Part shown: piece by piece, positions 1 through 8,267 of the stretch
How the letters are laid out: every line of letters starts with the position of its first letter
Position numbering within the stretch: the stretch's first letter is position 1
NCBI GenBank assembly: GCA_023252195.1
Contig: JAHEXI010000021.1
Coordinates: forward strand, 1-57,639
From: Pseudonocardiales bacterium
GTDB taxonomy: Bacteria; Actinomycetota; Actinomycetes; Mycobacteriales; Pseudonocardiaceae
Length of the DNA stretch: 57,639 bases
Reading direction: 5' to 3'
Position numbers and translations under genes: made by a program
Notes under the pieces: model-generated
Seen by the model: the letters and a program-made list of their open reading frames with translations, nothing else
Told to the model about the DNA's origin: nothing
The model's database searches: none

Positions 1-96
1 GTCAAACTCACAGACCAGCAGAAGCAATCCATACCCATTACACGACACGACTTCCACGGTGACTGGAATTACACCATCCGACGATCAAGTGAATGA
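1..96 (+). pseudogene. ISAzo13-like transposase, 3' end only (cut by contig edge)
   Basis: The frame is open from base 1 to a TGA at 94-96. It encodes a C-terminal tail ending in HGDWNYTIRRSSE. A final WNYTI block is typical of ISAzo13-family transposases; this is recalled family knowledge, not a search result. Only about 31 residues are present because the window starts inside the gene. The same tail occurs, reading inward, at the other end of the window, so the contig probably ends in two copies of one multicopy element. Confidence 0.7.
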
Positions 97-118
97 TTAA
101 TTCAATTCCGGCTCCTAA
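1..118 (+). repeat. Left copy of a 118-bp inverted repeat shared with 57519-57636
   Basis: Bases 1-118 equal the reverse complement of 57519-57636 without a mismatch, and identity stops after GGCTCCTAA at 118. The repeat contains the transposase tail and 22 bases beyond its stop codon, so it should reach the right end of the insertion sequence. The flanks differ after that point. Confidence 0.9.
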
Positions 119-184
119 GCCGGTGATCAACGACCAACAGCGGGCTCATATCGAGCTCCGCAGTTTCGTGCGAACCCGGCACTG

Positions 185-282
185 CCCGGCACTACGCGAC
201 ACTCGAAACCAGCAAGAATGGCCCCTGACGTGCATTTACCGGCCCTAACCGTCATTACCCGGCACTACGCGACACTCGAAAC
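185..282. repeat. Pair of 25-bp direct repeats beside the tRNA-Lys fragment
   Basis: CCCGGCACTACGCGACACTC followed by GAAAC occurs exactly at 185-209 and 258-282, 73 bases apart. Both copies are followed by AGCAA after zero or one extra base. Their place next to a tRNA 3' fragment and an integrase remnant suggests arm-type integrase or excisionase sites. That role is inferred. Confidence 0.55.
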
Positions 283-287
283 AGCAA

Positions 288-332
288 ACTTTTAATCCTT
301 GGGTTCTGGGTTCGACCCCCAGGCGGCCCACA
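288..332 (+). other. 3' fragment of tRNA-Lys, probable attachment-site scar
   Basis: CTTTTAATC is the anticodon loop of tRNA-Lys(TTT). A T-arm with stem CTGGG/CCCAG around TTCGACC follows, then an acceptor 3' strand ending in ACA. No 5' half (acceptor, D arm) lies upstream, so this is not a working tRNA. Integrative elements that insert in tRNA genes duplicate exactly this 3' part, and an integrase remnant lies 65 bp away. Confidence 0.7.
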
Positions 333-396
333 AAACACCAGTTCAGAGGTGGCATGGCTGTGCTCTATCAGGATCGAGGGACACTTTTGGGATCCT

Positions 397-852
397 TTAC
401 GGCTCACGCGGGGGGCTGGACCCCATCAACTTTTCGAGGGCGTCAGCGGTCTGGCGGTCGGTGAGCTTGCGCCCAAGGTAGTGATCTTGGGTCATGCTGA
501 CCTTGGAGTGGCCGAGCTGGTCGCTGATCTTTCGGGTGGGTACGGCGGCGTCGTCGAGGAAGCTCGCGACGGTCTTGCGCAACGTGTGGCTGACTAGGCC
601 CTCTATCCCAGCGTCATCGCGGACTCGCCGCCACACCCGCCGCACATTGGATGGGTCACGCCAGCCGCCGCGAGAGTCGGGAAACACTGGCTGTATGTCG
701 GATGCGATGGCCAGGCGACGGCGTTTGAGCATGGTCACGGCCCAGCTAGGTAGCGGGATCAGCCGTTCGCCGCTGTTGCCCGTTTTCGTTGAGGCCAGCC
801 GCAGCAGTCCGACACCTGTCCGGCGCACCAGTCGCCAGCAGACGTCCACCAC
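397..852 (-). pseudogene. Tyrosine recombinase (integrase), C-terminal catalytic part only
   Basis: About 150 residues match the second half of a phage/ICE tyrosine integrase. An HTLRK block supplies HxxR, and LGHSKVSMTQDHYLG supplies the second histidine and the nucleophilic tyrosine. The open frame runs upstream through RIGECLAIGWDEIDLD, which resembles catalytic box I, to a stop near 1117. Before box I it reads as low-complexity Arg/Gly/Pro sequence with no core-binding domain. The N-terminal half is therefore lost or scrambled. It lies next to the tRNA-Lys fragment, its likely former target. Confidence 0.7.
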
Positions 853-1267
853 GGCCCGGTCTAGGTCGATCTCATCCCAGCCGATCGCCAGGCACTCCCC
901 GATGCGGCTGAGTCGTCGTCCTAGTTCACCTGCCCGGCCTGCCCGATCCCGCTCGGTGCGCGCGGCCTGGCGGCCGTGCTCGCGCGGGTCGGTCCGGCCG
1001 GGCGTGGGTGGTTTAAGCCCGCTCTCACCTCGCGGCGAGGCTTTCCGGGGTGGCTGCTGTACAGGACTCGACGCGGGTGTACACCGAATCTGTGTGGCCC
1101 CTTCTTGGGGCTCTTCCTACCAAGGCCTCGGACCGGACGCCTCGCTAGTAACCGCGGCTGGTCCGCACGGGTGGCAAGGTCGCCGTCCGCTCTGCCCGGA
1201 TGGCTGGGATGAGGGGGAGTGGCGCCAGATCGGGTTGCTGTTCCGCGCCATCCGGAAAATCTTCGGC
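853..1267. other. Intergenic stretch, integrase debris only
   Basis: The first 70 bases still read as integrase box I on the minus strand. The rest up to the exporter's stop codon holds no gene, RNA or clear repeat that I can support. Confidence 0.4.
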
Positions 1268-2968
1268 TCAGGTGTCCCGCGGATGGGCATTGATCCCGAC
1301 GTCGAGCGGCCCATCTGTTTGAAGCGCGGGCCTGCCGTTGCCCGTGGCGGTGGTGGACGGTACGAGGTGGCCCTCGACGGTAACCTCCCTGCTGGTGGCC
1401 GGTGCTGCTGGCGCCGGGCCGAATCCAGCCGGCGGGGCGGGGGCGGGTCCGGACCGCAGCAGCAGCGCCACTAACGCGCCCATGGCGCTGAGTCCGGTGG
1501 AGATCAGGAATAGGTCGTCGATCGCCCCGACGAACACCTGCAGCTGGGTCTGCTGGTAGAGGGCGTAGGTGTCAACCCAACCGGGGACGGTCGGGCCGCC
1601 GATTTGCGGGGTGGGAGTGGTGGCGGGCAGCAGCGCGGCGCGTCCGGCCAGTTGTTGGGCCTGTTGGGTGGTCAGGATGGCGGTGAGCATGGCCAACCCG
1701 AGCGCCCCCGAGACACGCTGCACGACGTTGTTCAGCGCGCTGGCGGCGTTCGAGCGGGTCAACGGGATGACCGCGACACCCCCGGTCAAGATCGGCATGA
1801 AAGCGGTCCCCAGGCCGACTCCTAGCACCACCATCAGCCACATGACGTGCTCGCGGGGAGTGTCGATGGTGATCGTATGGAGCAGATAGACACCAACGGT
1901 CACGATCGTCAGGCCGATAGCCGCTGGCCAGCGGGGCCCGATGCGGTCATAGACCCGCCCGGCGACAGGCATCAACACCGCCATCACCAGCGCCTGGGGC
2001 AGCAAGGTGAGCCCGGCGTCGAATGCACCCCAGCCCTGGGCCTGCTGCAGGAACTGCGGGATGTAGAACAGCACCCCGTACATCACAATCATCAGCACCG
2101 CGATCAACAGCAGCGAATTAGTGTACGCCCAGTAGCGGAATATGCGGATATCCAGCAAAGGGTCGGAGACCTCTAGTTCGATCACCACGAACAGTGCCAG
2201 GCTCAGCACGCCGTAGGTGATCAGACCCAGGATCTGGTAAGAGCTCCAGCCCCAGGTTTCGCCCTCTGAGGTTGCCAGCAGCAGCGCGAAGAGCCCGCCG
2301 CCCACGGTAAGGAAACCCAGCACGTCGAACCGCCGTCCGGCCACCCGAGGGAATCGCGGTAGCACCAGTGCGGCGGCCACCGCGCCCAGGATCCCGATGG
2401 GCACGTTGATGTAGAAGATCAGCCGCCAGTTCACGTACTCGACCAGATACCCGCCCAGGACTGGGCCGACGCCTGGGGCGAACACGATCCCCAGCCCATA
2501 CAGGCCCATCGCAGCTCCGAGCTGCTGCCGTGGCACGATCCGGAGCAAGATGGACAGCGTGATCACCGGGAGGATGCCGCCCGGGATCGCCTGGACGATC
2601 CGGAAGATCACCAAGCTGTTCAGACTTCCAGCCAGCCCGCACAGGGCCGACCCGGTGGCAAACGCCAGCAGTGCCAGGTTGTACAGCCGCTTGAGCCCGA
2701 CACGATCCCCCAGCCACGCAGTGATCGGCACCACTACGCCCAGGGTCAGCGTGTAGCCCGTGACCACCCACTGCACGTCGTCAGTGGTCCCCCCGAACTC
2801 CGTCTGGATGGTAGGAATGGCCACGTTGACGATGCTGGTATCCAGGACCGACATGAACATCCCGATGATCAGCACTATCAGCGGTAGGCCCCAGGCCGCC
2901 TGGGAGTCCTGTCTGGAGACTCCACCCCCGGCGGGCTGAGCTGCCACCACCCCGTTAGGAGAGCTCAC
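1268..2968 (-). CDS. DHA2-family (EmrB/QacA) multidrug MFS transporter
   Basis: This is a 14-helix proton antiporter of the cytoplasmic membrane. The first helix carries LDTSIVNVAIPTIQ (the DHA2 D1 motif), helix 5 carries APGVGPVLGGYL (antiporter motif C), and the loop after helix 2 has the GDRVGLKRLY type of motif A. The N-terminus is uncertain. A TTG at 3055 would add 29 residues unlike the family; the GTG at 2968 used here leaves a short tail before helix 1 but has its GGAG directly abutting. The C-terminal tail after helix 14 is rich in Pro/Ala. No transporter partner or regulator gene is adjacent. A 17-bp palindrome lies just upstream and may be its operator. The substrate cannot be told from sequence. 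Confidence 0.9.
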   Translation of the reverse strand: MSSPNGVVAAQPAGGGVSRQDSQAAWGLPLIVLIIGMFMSVLDTSIVNVAIPTIQTEFGGTTDDVQWVVTGYTLTLGVVVPITAWLGDRVGLKRLYNLALLAFATGSALCGLAGSLNSLVIFRIVQAIPGGILPVITLSILLRIVPRQQLGAAMGLYGLGIVFAPGVGPVLGGYLVEYVNWRLIFYINVPIGILGAVAAALVLPRFPRVAGRRFDVLGFLTVGGGLFALLLATSEGETWGWSSYQILGLITYGVLSLALFVVIELEVSDPLLDIRIFRYWAYTNSLLLIAVLMIVMYGVLFYIPQFLQQAQGWGAFDAGLTLLPQALVMAVLMPVAGRVYDRIGPRWPAAIGLTIVTVGVYLLHTITIDTPREHVMWLMVVLGVGLGTAFMPILTGGVAVIPLTRSNAASALNNVVQRVSGALGLAMLTAILTTQQAQQLAGRAALLPATTPTPQIGGPTVPGWVDTYALYQQTQLQVFVGAIDDLFLISTGLSAMGALVALLLRSGPAPAPPAGFGPAPAAPATSREVTVEGHLVPSTTATGNGRPALQTDGPLDVGINAHPRDT

Positions 2969-3067
2969 CTCCGGTTCCGTTCGCACCCACCACGACCGGC
3001 ATCGGTTTCGCGAACAACCGATCCTCGACTCGATGATATTGTTTGCTTCACGCAACTAAACTAAACA

Positions 3068-3084
3068 GCATGGCTTAGCCATGC
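3068..3084. promoter_or_regulatory. 17-bp palindrome upstream of the MFS exporter
   Basis: GCATGGCT, one T, AGCCATGC: a perfect 8-bp inverted repeat with a one-base centre. It lies 13 bases above the TTG at 3055 and 99 bases above the GTG at 2968. This spacing fits a TetR- or MarR-type operator, common for DHA2 exporters, but no such regulator is in the window. Confidence 0.5.
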
Positions 3085-3373
3085 AACTCAGATACACTCT
3101 TTCGATAAAAGTTTTTTAACCTATACGAGTAGTAACGATCACAGTGCGCAATGAAGTGCAGCTCACCCAGCTGGCAGCCGACGGCCCAGACCGTAGCCGT
3201 CGACGACCCTTGCGTGCGTGGGGTCGCGCCTCCTTCGTGGCCTTCGAGGCACGTCAACGTGGGTCTGTATAACGCCCAAGCATCCGTAGACCACCAGACA
3301 ACACCGGAGCAGCCGGACTAGAAGAAGATCAACCCACGACCATGTTGCCGCGAGTCATGGGTTGATGTAGCAG

Positions 3374-3432
3374 GGTGGTGGGTCAAGGATTCGAACCTTG
3401 GAAGGCATCAGCCGACGGATTTACAGACCGCT
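3374..3432 (-). other. 3' fragment of tRNA-Tyr(GTA), second attachment-site scar
   Basis: On the minus strand AGCGGTCTGTAAATCC gives the anticodon arm with GTA. A variable-arm segment, a T arm with stem CAAGG/CCTTG around TTCGAAT and the acceptor strand ACCCACC-A-CC follow. The complementary 5' strand GGTGGGT and the D arm are absent, so the tRNA is incomplete. A decayed integrase lies on the same strand about 360 bp away. This pairing mirrors the tRNA-Lys scar at 288-332. Confidence 0.75.
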
Positions 3433-3788
3433 GCTGTGCTGACCCGAGCGTAGTTGCACACTCAACAGTCCCTGCGCATCCATCGCCACCGGCCGCATAC
3501 GCCGATGACCGTGGACAGGTTCCGCCGCATCGGGGCCGTCTGTGGGCCGTCCTAGTCGACGACACGACGCCCAACAACGAGATACGATGCTGACCAACGA
3601 CAAGTATTGCCGCTGGTCAGCGGCAGTCTCGGGGTTGTGATCAGGAGGCCTGTTTGGTCTCCCAGAAGATCTTGTCAATCTCAACGACCGTGCCCTCGCC
3701 GGGCGGGCAGGTCTCGGGGATGGCCAGCCACCAAAAGAAGTGCCGCGGTGAGTCGGGTGGGCGGGGTGCGGCGTCCCCTCGACCTCCC

Positions 3789-4543
3789 TCAAGGGCTACC
3801 ACGCGCCAGCCCGGGGGCAGAGCTGCACGGCGCATGTGGCGGTTGCGTCGAGGGCTGCCCCCGGGCTGGCGTGTGGTCGGGCAATGCCACATATGGCCCT
3901 CGATGGCGGTGGTGGCGGCGCAGGACCGTGATGGTGAGCCGGTCGAGTGCGATCATGCGAACGCTGCCGGCGGTCTTGGTGTCACAGACGGTGAGTTCTC
4001 CATTGTGCTGCTGGAGTTGTCGACCGACCAGCAGCGCCCGGTGGTGCAGGTCCACATCGCACCAGCGCAGGGCGCAGGCCTCGCCGCGCCGCAGGCCGAC
4101 CAGGGTGATGAGCCGGAACAGTAGGTAGAGGCGGTGCTGGCGGATGTGGTGGAGGAAGTCCGCGGTCTGGTGGGCGCCCGACCGTAGCGGGTGGGGGTGC
4201 GGGCCAGGATCGCGAAGGTGGTCTGTACGTCATCCAGGCACAGCTCGCGCAGCACGATCCCACCGAGGTGCGGAACGAGGTGCTGGTGGATGTGCTGGTG
4301 GTAGCTACGCAGCGTGGCGGGCCGCGGCCGAAGGCGGGTGGCCAGCCAGTGCATCAGCCACTGCCCGGTAGTTAGCAGCGCCCGGCGCGGGTCGGCTGGA
4401 TGCGGTCGGCGCAACCCGGTTAGCGCCTGGTGGGCCTCGGCAAGGGTGCGGTAACCGCCTCGCCGCAACCGGCGCCGCGCTCCGCCAGGTCCGGGGGGCA
4501 ACTCGACCGTTAGATACCAACTCCCGTGCCCTGTCCTGGACAA
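3789..4543 (-). pseudogene. Tyrosine integrase, frameshifted and truncated
   Basis: The 5' part (4543 to about 4150) encodes an N-terminal arm-binding region (MSRTGHGSWYLTVELPPGP) and the SAM-like core-binding domain (TLRSYHQHIHQHLVPHLG). The match then moves to another frame, where LVGLRRGEACALRW supplies the first catalytic arginine and DTKTAGSVRMIALD follows. Reading then dissolves into Pro/Arg-rich sequence before any HxxR or tyrosine. At least one frameshift and loss of the catalytic C-terminus make it inactive. Its position next to the tRNA-Tyr 3' fragment suggests it once integrated there. Confidence 0.75.
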
Positions 4544-4581
4544 CTGAGGACAGTGGCGTCGGCGCGTGTCGATGTCAAAGT

Positions 4582-4845
4582 GACCATGGTGATCTCGACC
4601 ACGGCCAACTCGGATTCATCGCGGTCCGCGGCTGGCTGGACTGCCACACCGAGGACCGCGATGGGCGTCCCCGGGTGGAGTTCAGCTGGCAGGGTGATGA
4701 CGAGGGCGACGACGTCTGCGGCCGCGGCTGGGCGGCCCTGAGGGATGATGGCACGCTCGACGGGCACCTGTTCTTCCACCTCGGCGACGATTCCGGATTC
4801 CACGCCGTCCCGTTCGGTCTTGCCGCGCGAGCGGATGGTCGATGA
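4582..4845 (+). pseudogene. 5'-truncated small conserved protein, coupled to the next gene
   Basis: One frame reads LGFIAVRGWLDCHTEDRDG, VEFSWQGDDEGDDVCGRGWA and HLFFHLGDDSGFHAV, then stops at TGA 4843-4845. The pattern of a (W/F)xGxDE block, a GRGWA block and an H-GDDSGF block belongs to a small beta-rich family of unknown function that I recall from many bacteria. No ATG or GTG with a ribosome site lies upstream in frame, so the 5' end may have been lost next to the integrase remnant. The stop overlaps the start of the following gene in ATGA, a sign of translational coupling. Confidence 0.55.
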
Positions 4846-6020
4846 GCGAGTACCAGTACTACGAGTTCCTCGCCCTCGACCGGCCGCTGGAGGCACGCCA
4901 GCAGGATGAGGTGCGCGCGCTGTCCACCCGGGCCAGAGTCAACGCCACCAGCTTTGTCAACGAGTACCACTGGGGCAACTTCCGAGGTGACCCGGACCGG
5001 ATGATGGAGCGCTACTACGACGCGCACCTGTACCTGGCCAATTGGGGATCGCGCCGGATCATGTTTCGCTTCCCGCGCACGCTGCTCGACCTGGACGTCG
5101 CCGAACAGTACTGCCTCAACGACCGGGTGGCGGCGTGGACGGCGGACGAGTTCACCGTGCTCGAGTTGGCAAGCGAGGACGATTCCGGCGAATGGGTGGA
5201 AGGCGCCGAGGGGTCGCTGTCGGCGATTGTCGGCGTCCGTGCCGAGATCGCCGCAGGCGATCTGCGGGGGCTCTACCTCGCCTGGCTGGCCGGCTACGGC
5301 ACGTGGGAACGCGACGAGTACGCATTTGACCGGGAGCACGACGACGAACTCGAACCACCAGTACCGCCAGGACTGGCAACACTCACCGCATCGCAACAAG
5401 CACTGGCCGACTTCCTCCGCCTCGACGACGACCTGCTCACCGTCGCCGCCACCACAAGCCCACCGCTCCAGGACGCTACACATGATCCCCGCAAGCTCGC
5501 CGGATGGATCACCAACCTGACCCCGCCCGAGGAAGACCGACTCCTGCTCCGGGTCGTCTGTGACCACCCAGCCACCGTGCGAGCGGAACTCCTACGCCGC
5601 TTCCGCGGGCAATCCACGCCGGCGGTCCCACCGGTTCCCCGGCGCACAGTGGCCGATCTGCTGGATACGGCCGCGCGAACGCGTGCCGAACGCGAGCGCC
5701 GAGCCGCCGCGCAACGTGCCGACGAGGAAGCTCGCCGCGAGACCATACGGGCCCACGCTCGGGAGTGCCGCCTGGACGAGCTGGCTCACGATGAGGAAAC
5801 GGCCTGGGCGCGCATCGACACGATGATCGCCAGCAGAAAGCCTGGCGAGTACGATGCCGCGGTCGCGCTGCTCACCGAGCTACGGGCCCTCGCCGAGCGC
5901 CACGCGCGTTCCGAGGAGTTCACCCGGCGCTGTGCCACGTTACATCAGAGGCACTCGCGCAAACCCAGCCTCATCGAGCGCTTCAACCGAGCAGGCGTCG
6001 GAACAGACCATTACGCCTGA
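4842..6020 (+). CDS. Conserved actinobacterial hypothetical protein
   Basis: The 392-residue soluble protein starts MSEYQYYEFLALDRPL and continues with VNEYHWGNFRGDPDRMMERY and DAHLYLANWGSRRIMFR. I recall this N-terminal pattern from actinobacterial hypotheticals, sometimes next to SWIM zinc-finger proteins, which are not present here. Residues about 265-390 are charged, Ala/Arg/Glu-rich and likely helical or coiled coil. No enzyme motif or signal peptide is visible. The ATG overlaps the stop of the small upstream gene. The frame is intact although neighbours on both sides are decayed. Function unknown. Confidence 0.75.
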   Translation: MSEYQYYEFLALDRPLEARQQDEVRALSTRARVNATSFVNEYHWGNFRGDPDRMMERYYDAHLYLANWGSRRIMFRFPRTLLDLDVAEQYCLNDRVAAWTADEFTVLELASEDDSGEWVEGAEGSLSAIVGVRAEIAAGDLRGLYLAWLAGYGTWERDEYAFDREHDDELEPPVPPGLATLTASQQALADFLRLDDDLLTVAATTSPPLQDATHDPRKLAGWITNLTPPEEDRLLLRVVCDHPATVRAELLRRFRGQSTPAVPPVPRRTVADLLDTAARTRAERERRAAAQRADEEARRETIRAHARECRLDELAHDEETAWARIDTMIASRKPGEYDAAVALLTELRALAERHARSEEFTRRCATLHQRHSRKPSLIERFNRAGVGTDHYA

Positions 6021-6295
6021 CAAGCCGGTCTCCGCCGGACCAACCTACTCAACAAGACACGAAAGCGACACCAGCTGCGCAGTATCCGTAGCCGCTCATG
6101 CCCAGCATTCACCGCGCGTTCAGCGGCAGAAGAGTATGTCGGTTTGATTTGATCCCGCTTTGAGGGGCAGCCACCTACCGGGCGGCGCCACTGCTGCTGC
6201 CCGGCAGTGCGAGTAAATGCTTCGCGGCGTCTGCGGAGACCTTGCCCGTGCCGAGCATGTAGCTGGCGACGAACCGGTGATGCCCGGTCAGGGGG
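6021..6295. other. Intergenic stretch between hypothetical gene and IS6-like element
   Basis: I see no gene or RNA here. The right part should contain one end of the IS6-like element, but I could not match its terminal inverted repeats with confidence. Confidence 0.35.
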
Positions 6296-6997
6296 TTAGG
6301 CCAGGCCGGTGACTTCGTTCCAGACCCTGAAGCGGTGGCGCATCTCGGTGCGGTACTCGATGGCCCATAGCAGGTGGCGACGGGGCCGGAAGTGCGGTGA
6401 TATCAGGCTGAAGCAGGCCAGGAACCGCTGGGCTCGACCCGGAGATCGGAACCCTTTCATGGCTCGTTCTCGCTGGCGGGTGGGTTGGTGGGAGTTCTCC
6501 GCCCGGTTGTTGAGGTACTTCGACTGACAGTGCTCGACTGAGGACATCAGATCCCGGTGCGCCGCGGCGTAGCTGCGGAGTTTGTCGGTGACCAGCACCC
6601 GCGGGACCCGCCGCTGGGTCTTCATCAGCTTGGCCAAAAACCGCTTCGCCGCTGTGGCGTTTCTCCTGCTCTGCACCAGGATGTCCAGCACGGTGTCGTC
6701 CTGGTCCACCGCCCGCCACAGATACTGCCGGACACCGTTGACCTTGATGAACACCTCGTCCAGATGCCACTTGTCCCCGGCCCGGGCCCGGCGTCGGCGC
6801 AGGCCAGCCGCGTAGGCGGCGCCGAACTTGTCGCACCACTGCCGGATGGTCTCGTGCGAAACGACCACACCTCGCGCGAGCATCATCTCCTCGACCTCGC
6901 GGAAGCTCAGCGGGAAGCGGTGGTACAGCCACACACAGTGGGAGATGATCTATGCTGGATAGCGAAACCCCCGGTAGGACACCGCATCCGCGTTCAA
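6296..6997 (-). pseudogene. IS6-family transposase with an internal amber codon
   Basis: The protein carries the IS6/IS26 DDE core: D in WHLDEVFIKVNG, D in VLVTDKLRSY and E in NNRAENSHQPTRQRE, with the IS6-typical MKGFRSPGRAQRFL tail. Reading from a TTG at 6997 gives NADAVSYRGFRYPA, then TAG at 6952-6950, then IISHCVWLYHRFPLSFREVE. The family normally continues through this point, so a sense codon (perhaps GAG) has become TAG. A GTG at 6934 could restart a protein lacking about 21 N-terminal residues. The element sits upstream of a broken LuxR gene and may have disrupted it. Confidence 0.85.
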
Positions 6998-7106
6998 TGA
7001 CCGCACCCCGTTCCCTCGGGCCACGATCAAACCAGATGCTCACGCCGCGGTCGGAACGCGATCAGGCCACCGCTCAAGCGAGTTCCTGCTCCGGCTGAGT
7101 GCGCCC

Positions 7107-7471
7107 ATGGCCAAAGCCCTACGGGCGGCGTTGACCTGCGTCAGCTCACCGGCGACCGACGTGCCGCTTGGCCCTGGCACCCTGATCCTCGACATCCACA
7201 ACGAAATCCAAGCCATCACCCCGCAGGGTGACCAGTGGCTGGCCCTGTTCCGTTCCTACGCCATCCCCGCCGAGGCGACGCCCACGGGCTCACTGCCCGC
7301 GAACACCAGCTCGCCCGACTCCTCCTCGACGGCCTGCCCAACACCGAGATCGCCCAACGGCTGCACATCTCGACCTACACCGTCCGAGACCACGTCAAAG
7401 CGGTACTCGACAAACTCGGCGTACACAGCAAACGCGAACTCATCGCCAGCATCCTCAGCCAGCGCCTGTAG
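7107..7471 (+). pseudogene. LuxR-type regulator remnant with frameshift
   Basis: From about 7289 the frame encodes a complete LuxR helix-turn-helix: LTAREHQLARLLLDGLPNTE, IAQRLHISTYTVRDHVKAVL and DKLGVHSKRELIASIL. Upstream, another frame reads VPLGPGTLILDIHNEIQAIT, like the end of a GAF/PAS sensory domain. The two frames join near 7250-7290, so a frameshift separates sensor and DNA-binding parts. The 5' end is missing where the IS6-like element begins. Probably inactive, though a short HTH-only protein from 7235 cannot be excluded. Confidence 0.65.
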
Positions 7472-7672
7472 ACGTACACCGGTTGCTCGCCTAGCCTCGC
7501 CGCAGCTCGGTCACGCCAGATCATAACGACCCATGTTGACCACGTTTCCCCAGCTTAAGAGCCGTTTCAGCCGACACGCCGACGAAACTCCGGCCTAGAT
7601 TCCTTGCTGGAGGAGCTTGTGCTCCGACGAGCGAGGCTCTTCGCCTCAATGCATCAGTGCCCTCTGAGCTGG

Positions 7673-7790
7673 TCATCTGGCCGCCTCACTGATCAGCCGA
7701 GCGAGGTAGGCATCGAGCGCCTCTCGGGGAACGCGTCGACACCGCCCGATCTGCACCGACCCGAGGCGATCGCGGCATACACCGCGAACA
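7673..7790 (-). pseudogene. Excisionase-like (HTH_17) remnant
   Basis: The minus strand reads RLGSVQIGRCRRVPREALDA then YLARLISEAAR and TGA at 7675-7673. This is the usual C-terminus of actinobacterial helix-turn-helix excisionases that pair with tyrosine integrases. The preceding VYAAIASGR block lies in a different frame, so the gene is frameshifted and its start is lost. Together with the two integrase fragments it marks a decayed integrative element. Confidence 0.55.
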
Positions 7791-8135
7791 GTTCAACCCC
7801 GGCCCCGCGTAACCGCGCAGCGCAGGTGCACCTCGTGGACCGCCAGGTGAACTCACCGGACCCCGATCTCTATTTCCAGTGCTGGCGGTCGGCGTGGGCC
7901 CCTTGCGGATCAGGCACTCGCCGACCACGCGCCCGAGTGCGGCGACTCCAGGATTCGAAGCGGCACAGTTGCATTAAGACGAAGGGCGTCCCCGCACGCC
8001 CCAGAGTGGAAAGGCAAGCCCAAGCCCCTCAAACACGTGGAGAACCGCCACAAATCGGGCATCCGAATGTCCGCTGCGTGGCTTCTGGGCCAGCAGGTTG
8101 ACCGGCTTGGGTGGGTCGATCGCTTATGCAAACCA

Positions 8136-8267
8136 CTACGGGCACGATGTAGGAATGAGGTAGCACGGCGTAGGTACTGGATTAGCGCCGGCCGCGCCAG
8201 CGCCGGTAAAAAGCAGTCCGGTGAATACTGCGGCGACTGCGAAAGAACGGATGATGACTCGTCGCAT
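8136..8267 (-). CDS. Small secreted peptide with two cysteines
   Basis: A 43-codon gene starts ATG at 8267, a few bases after an AGGGG ribosome site. Residues 1-26 form a classic signal peptide: MRRVIIR, a hydrophobic stretch AVAAVFTGLLF, then GAGAAGA as the cleavage region. The mature part would be only about 15 residues, ANPVPTPCYLIPTSCP, with two cysteines seven apart that could form a disulfide loop. No processing enzyme or immunity gene is visible nearby. Function unknown; a secreted peptide is the simplest reading. Confidence 0.6.
   Translation of the reverse strand: MRRVIIRSFAVAAVFTGLLFTGAGAAGANPVPTPCYLIPTSCP

Noticed and set aside
494-1474. 326-residue plus-strand frame across the integrase and exporter end
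   Set aside because: Arg/Ser/Pro-rich shadow of two minus-strand genes; no ribosome site or family.
4575-5567. Long minus-strand open frame over the hypothetical gene
   Set aside because: It is antisense to a frame with conserved-looking protein sequence and normal start coupling; the minus frame has no motif and arises from GC-rich codon bias.
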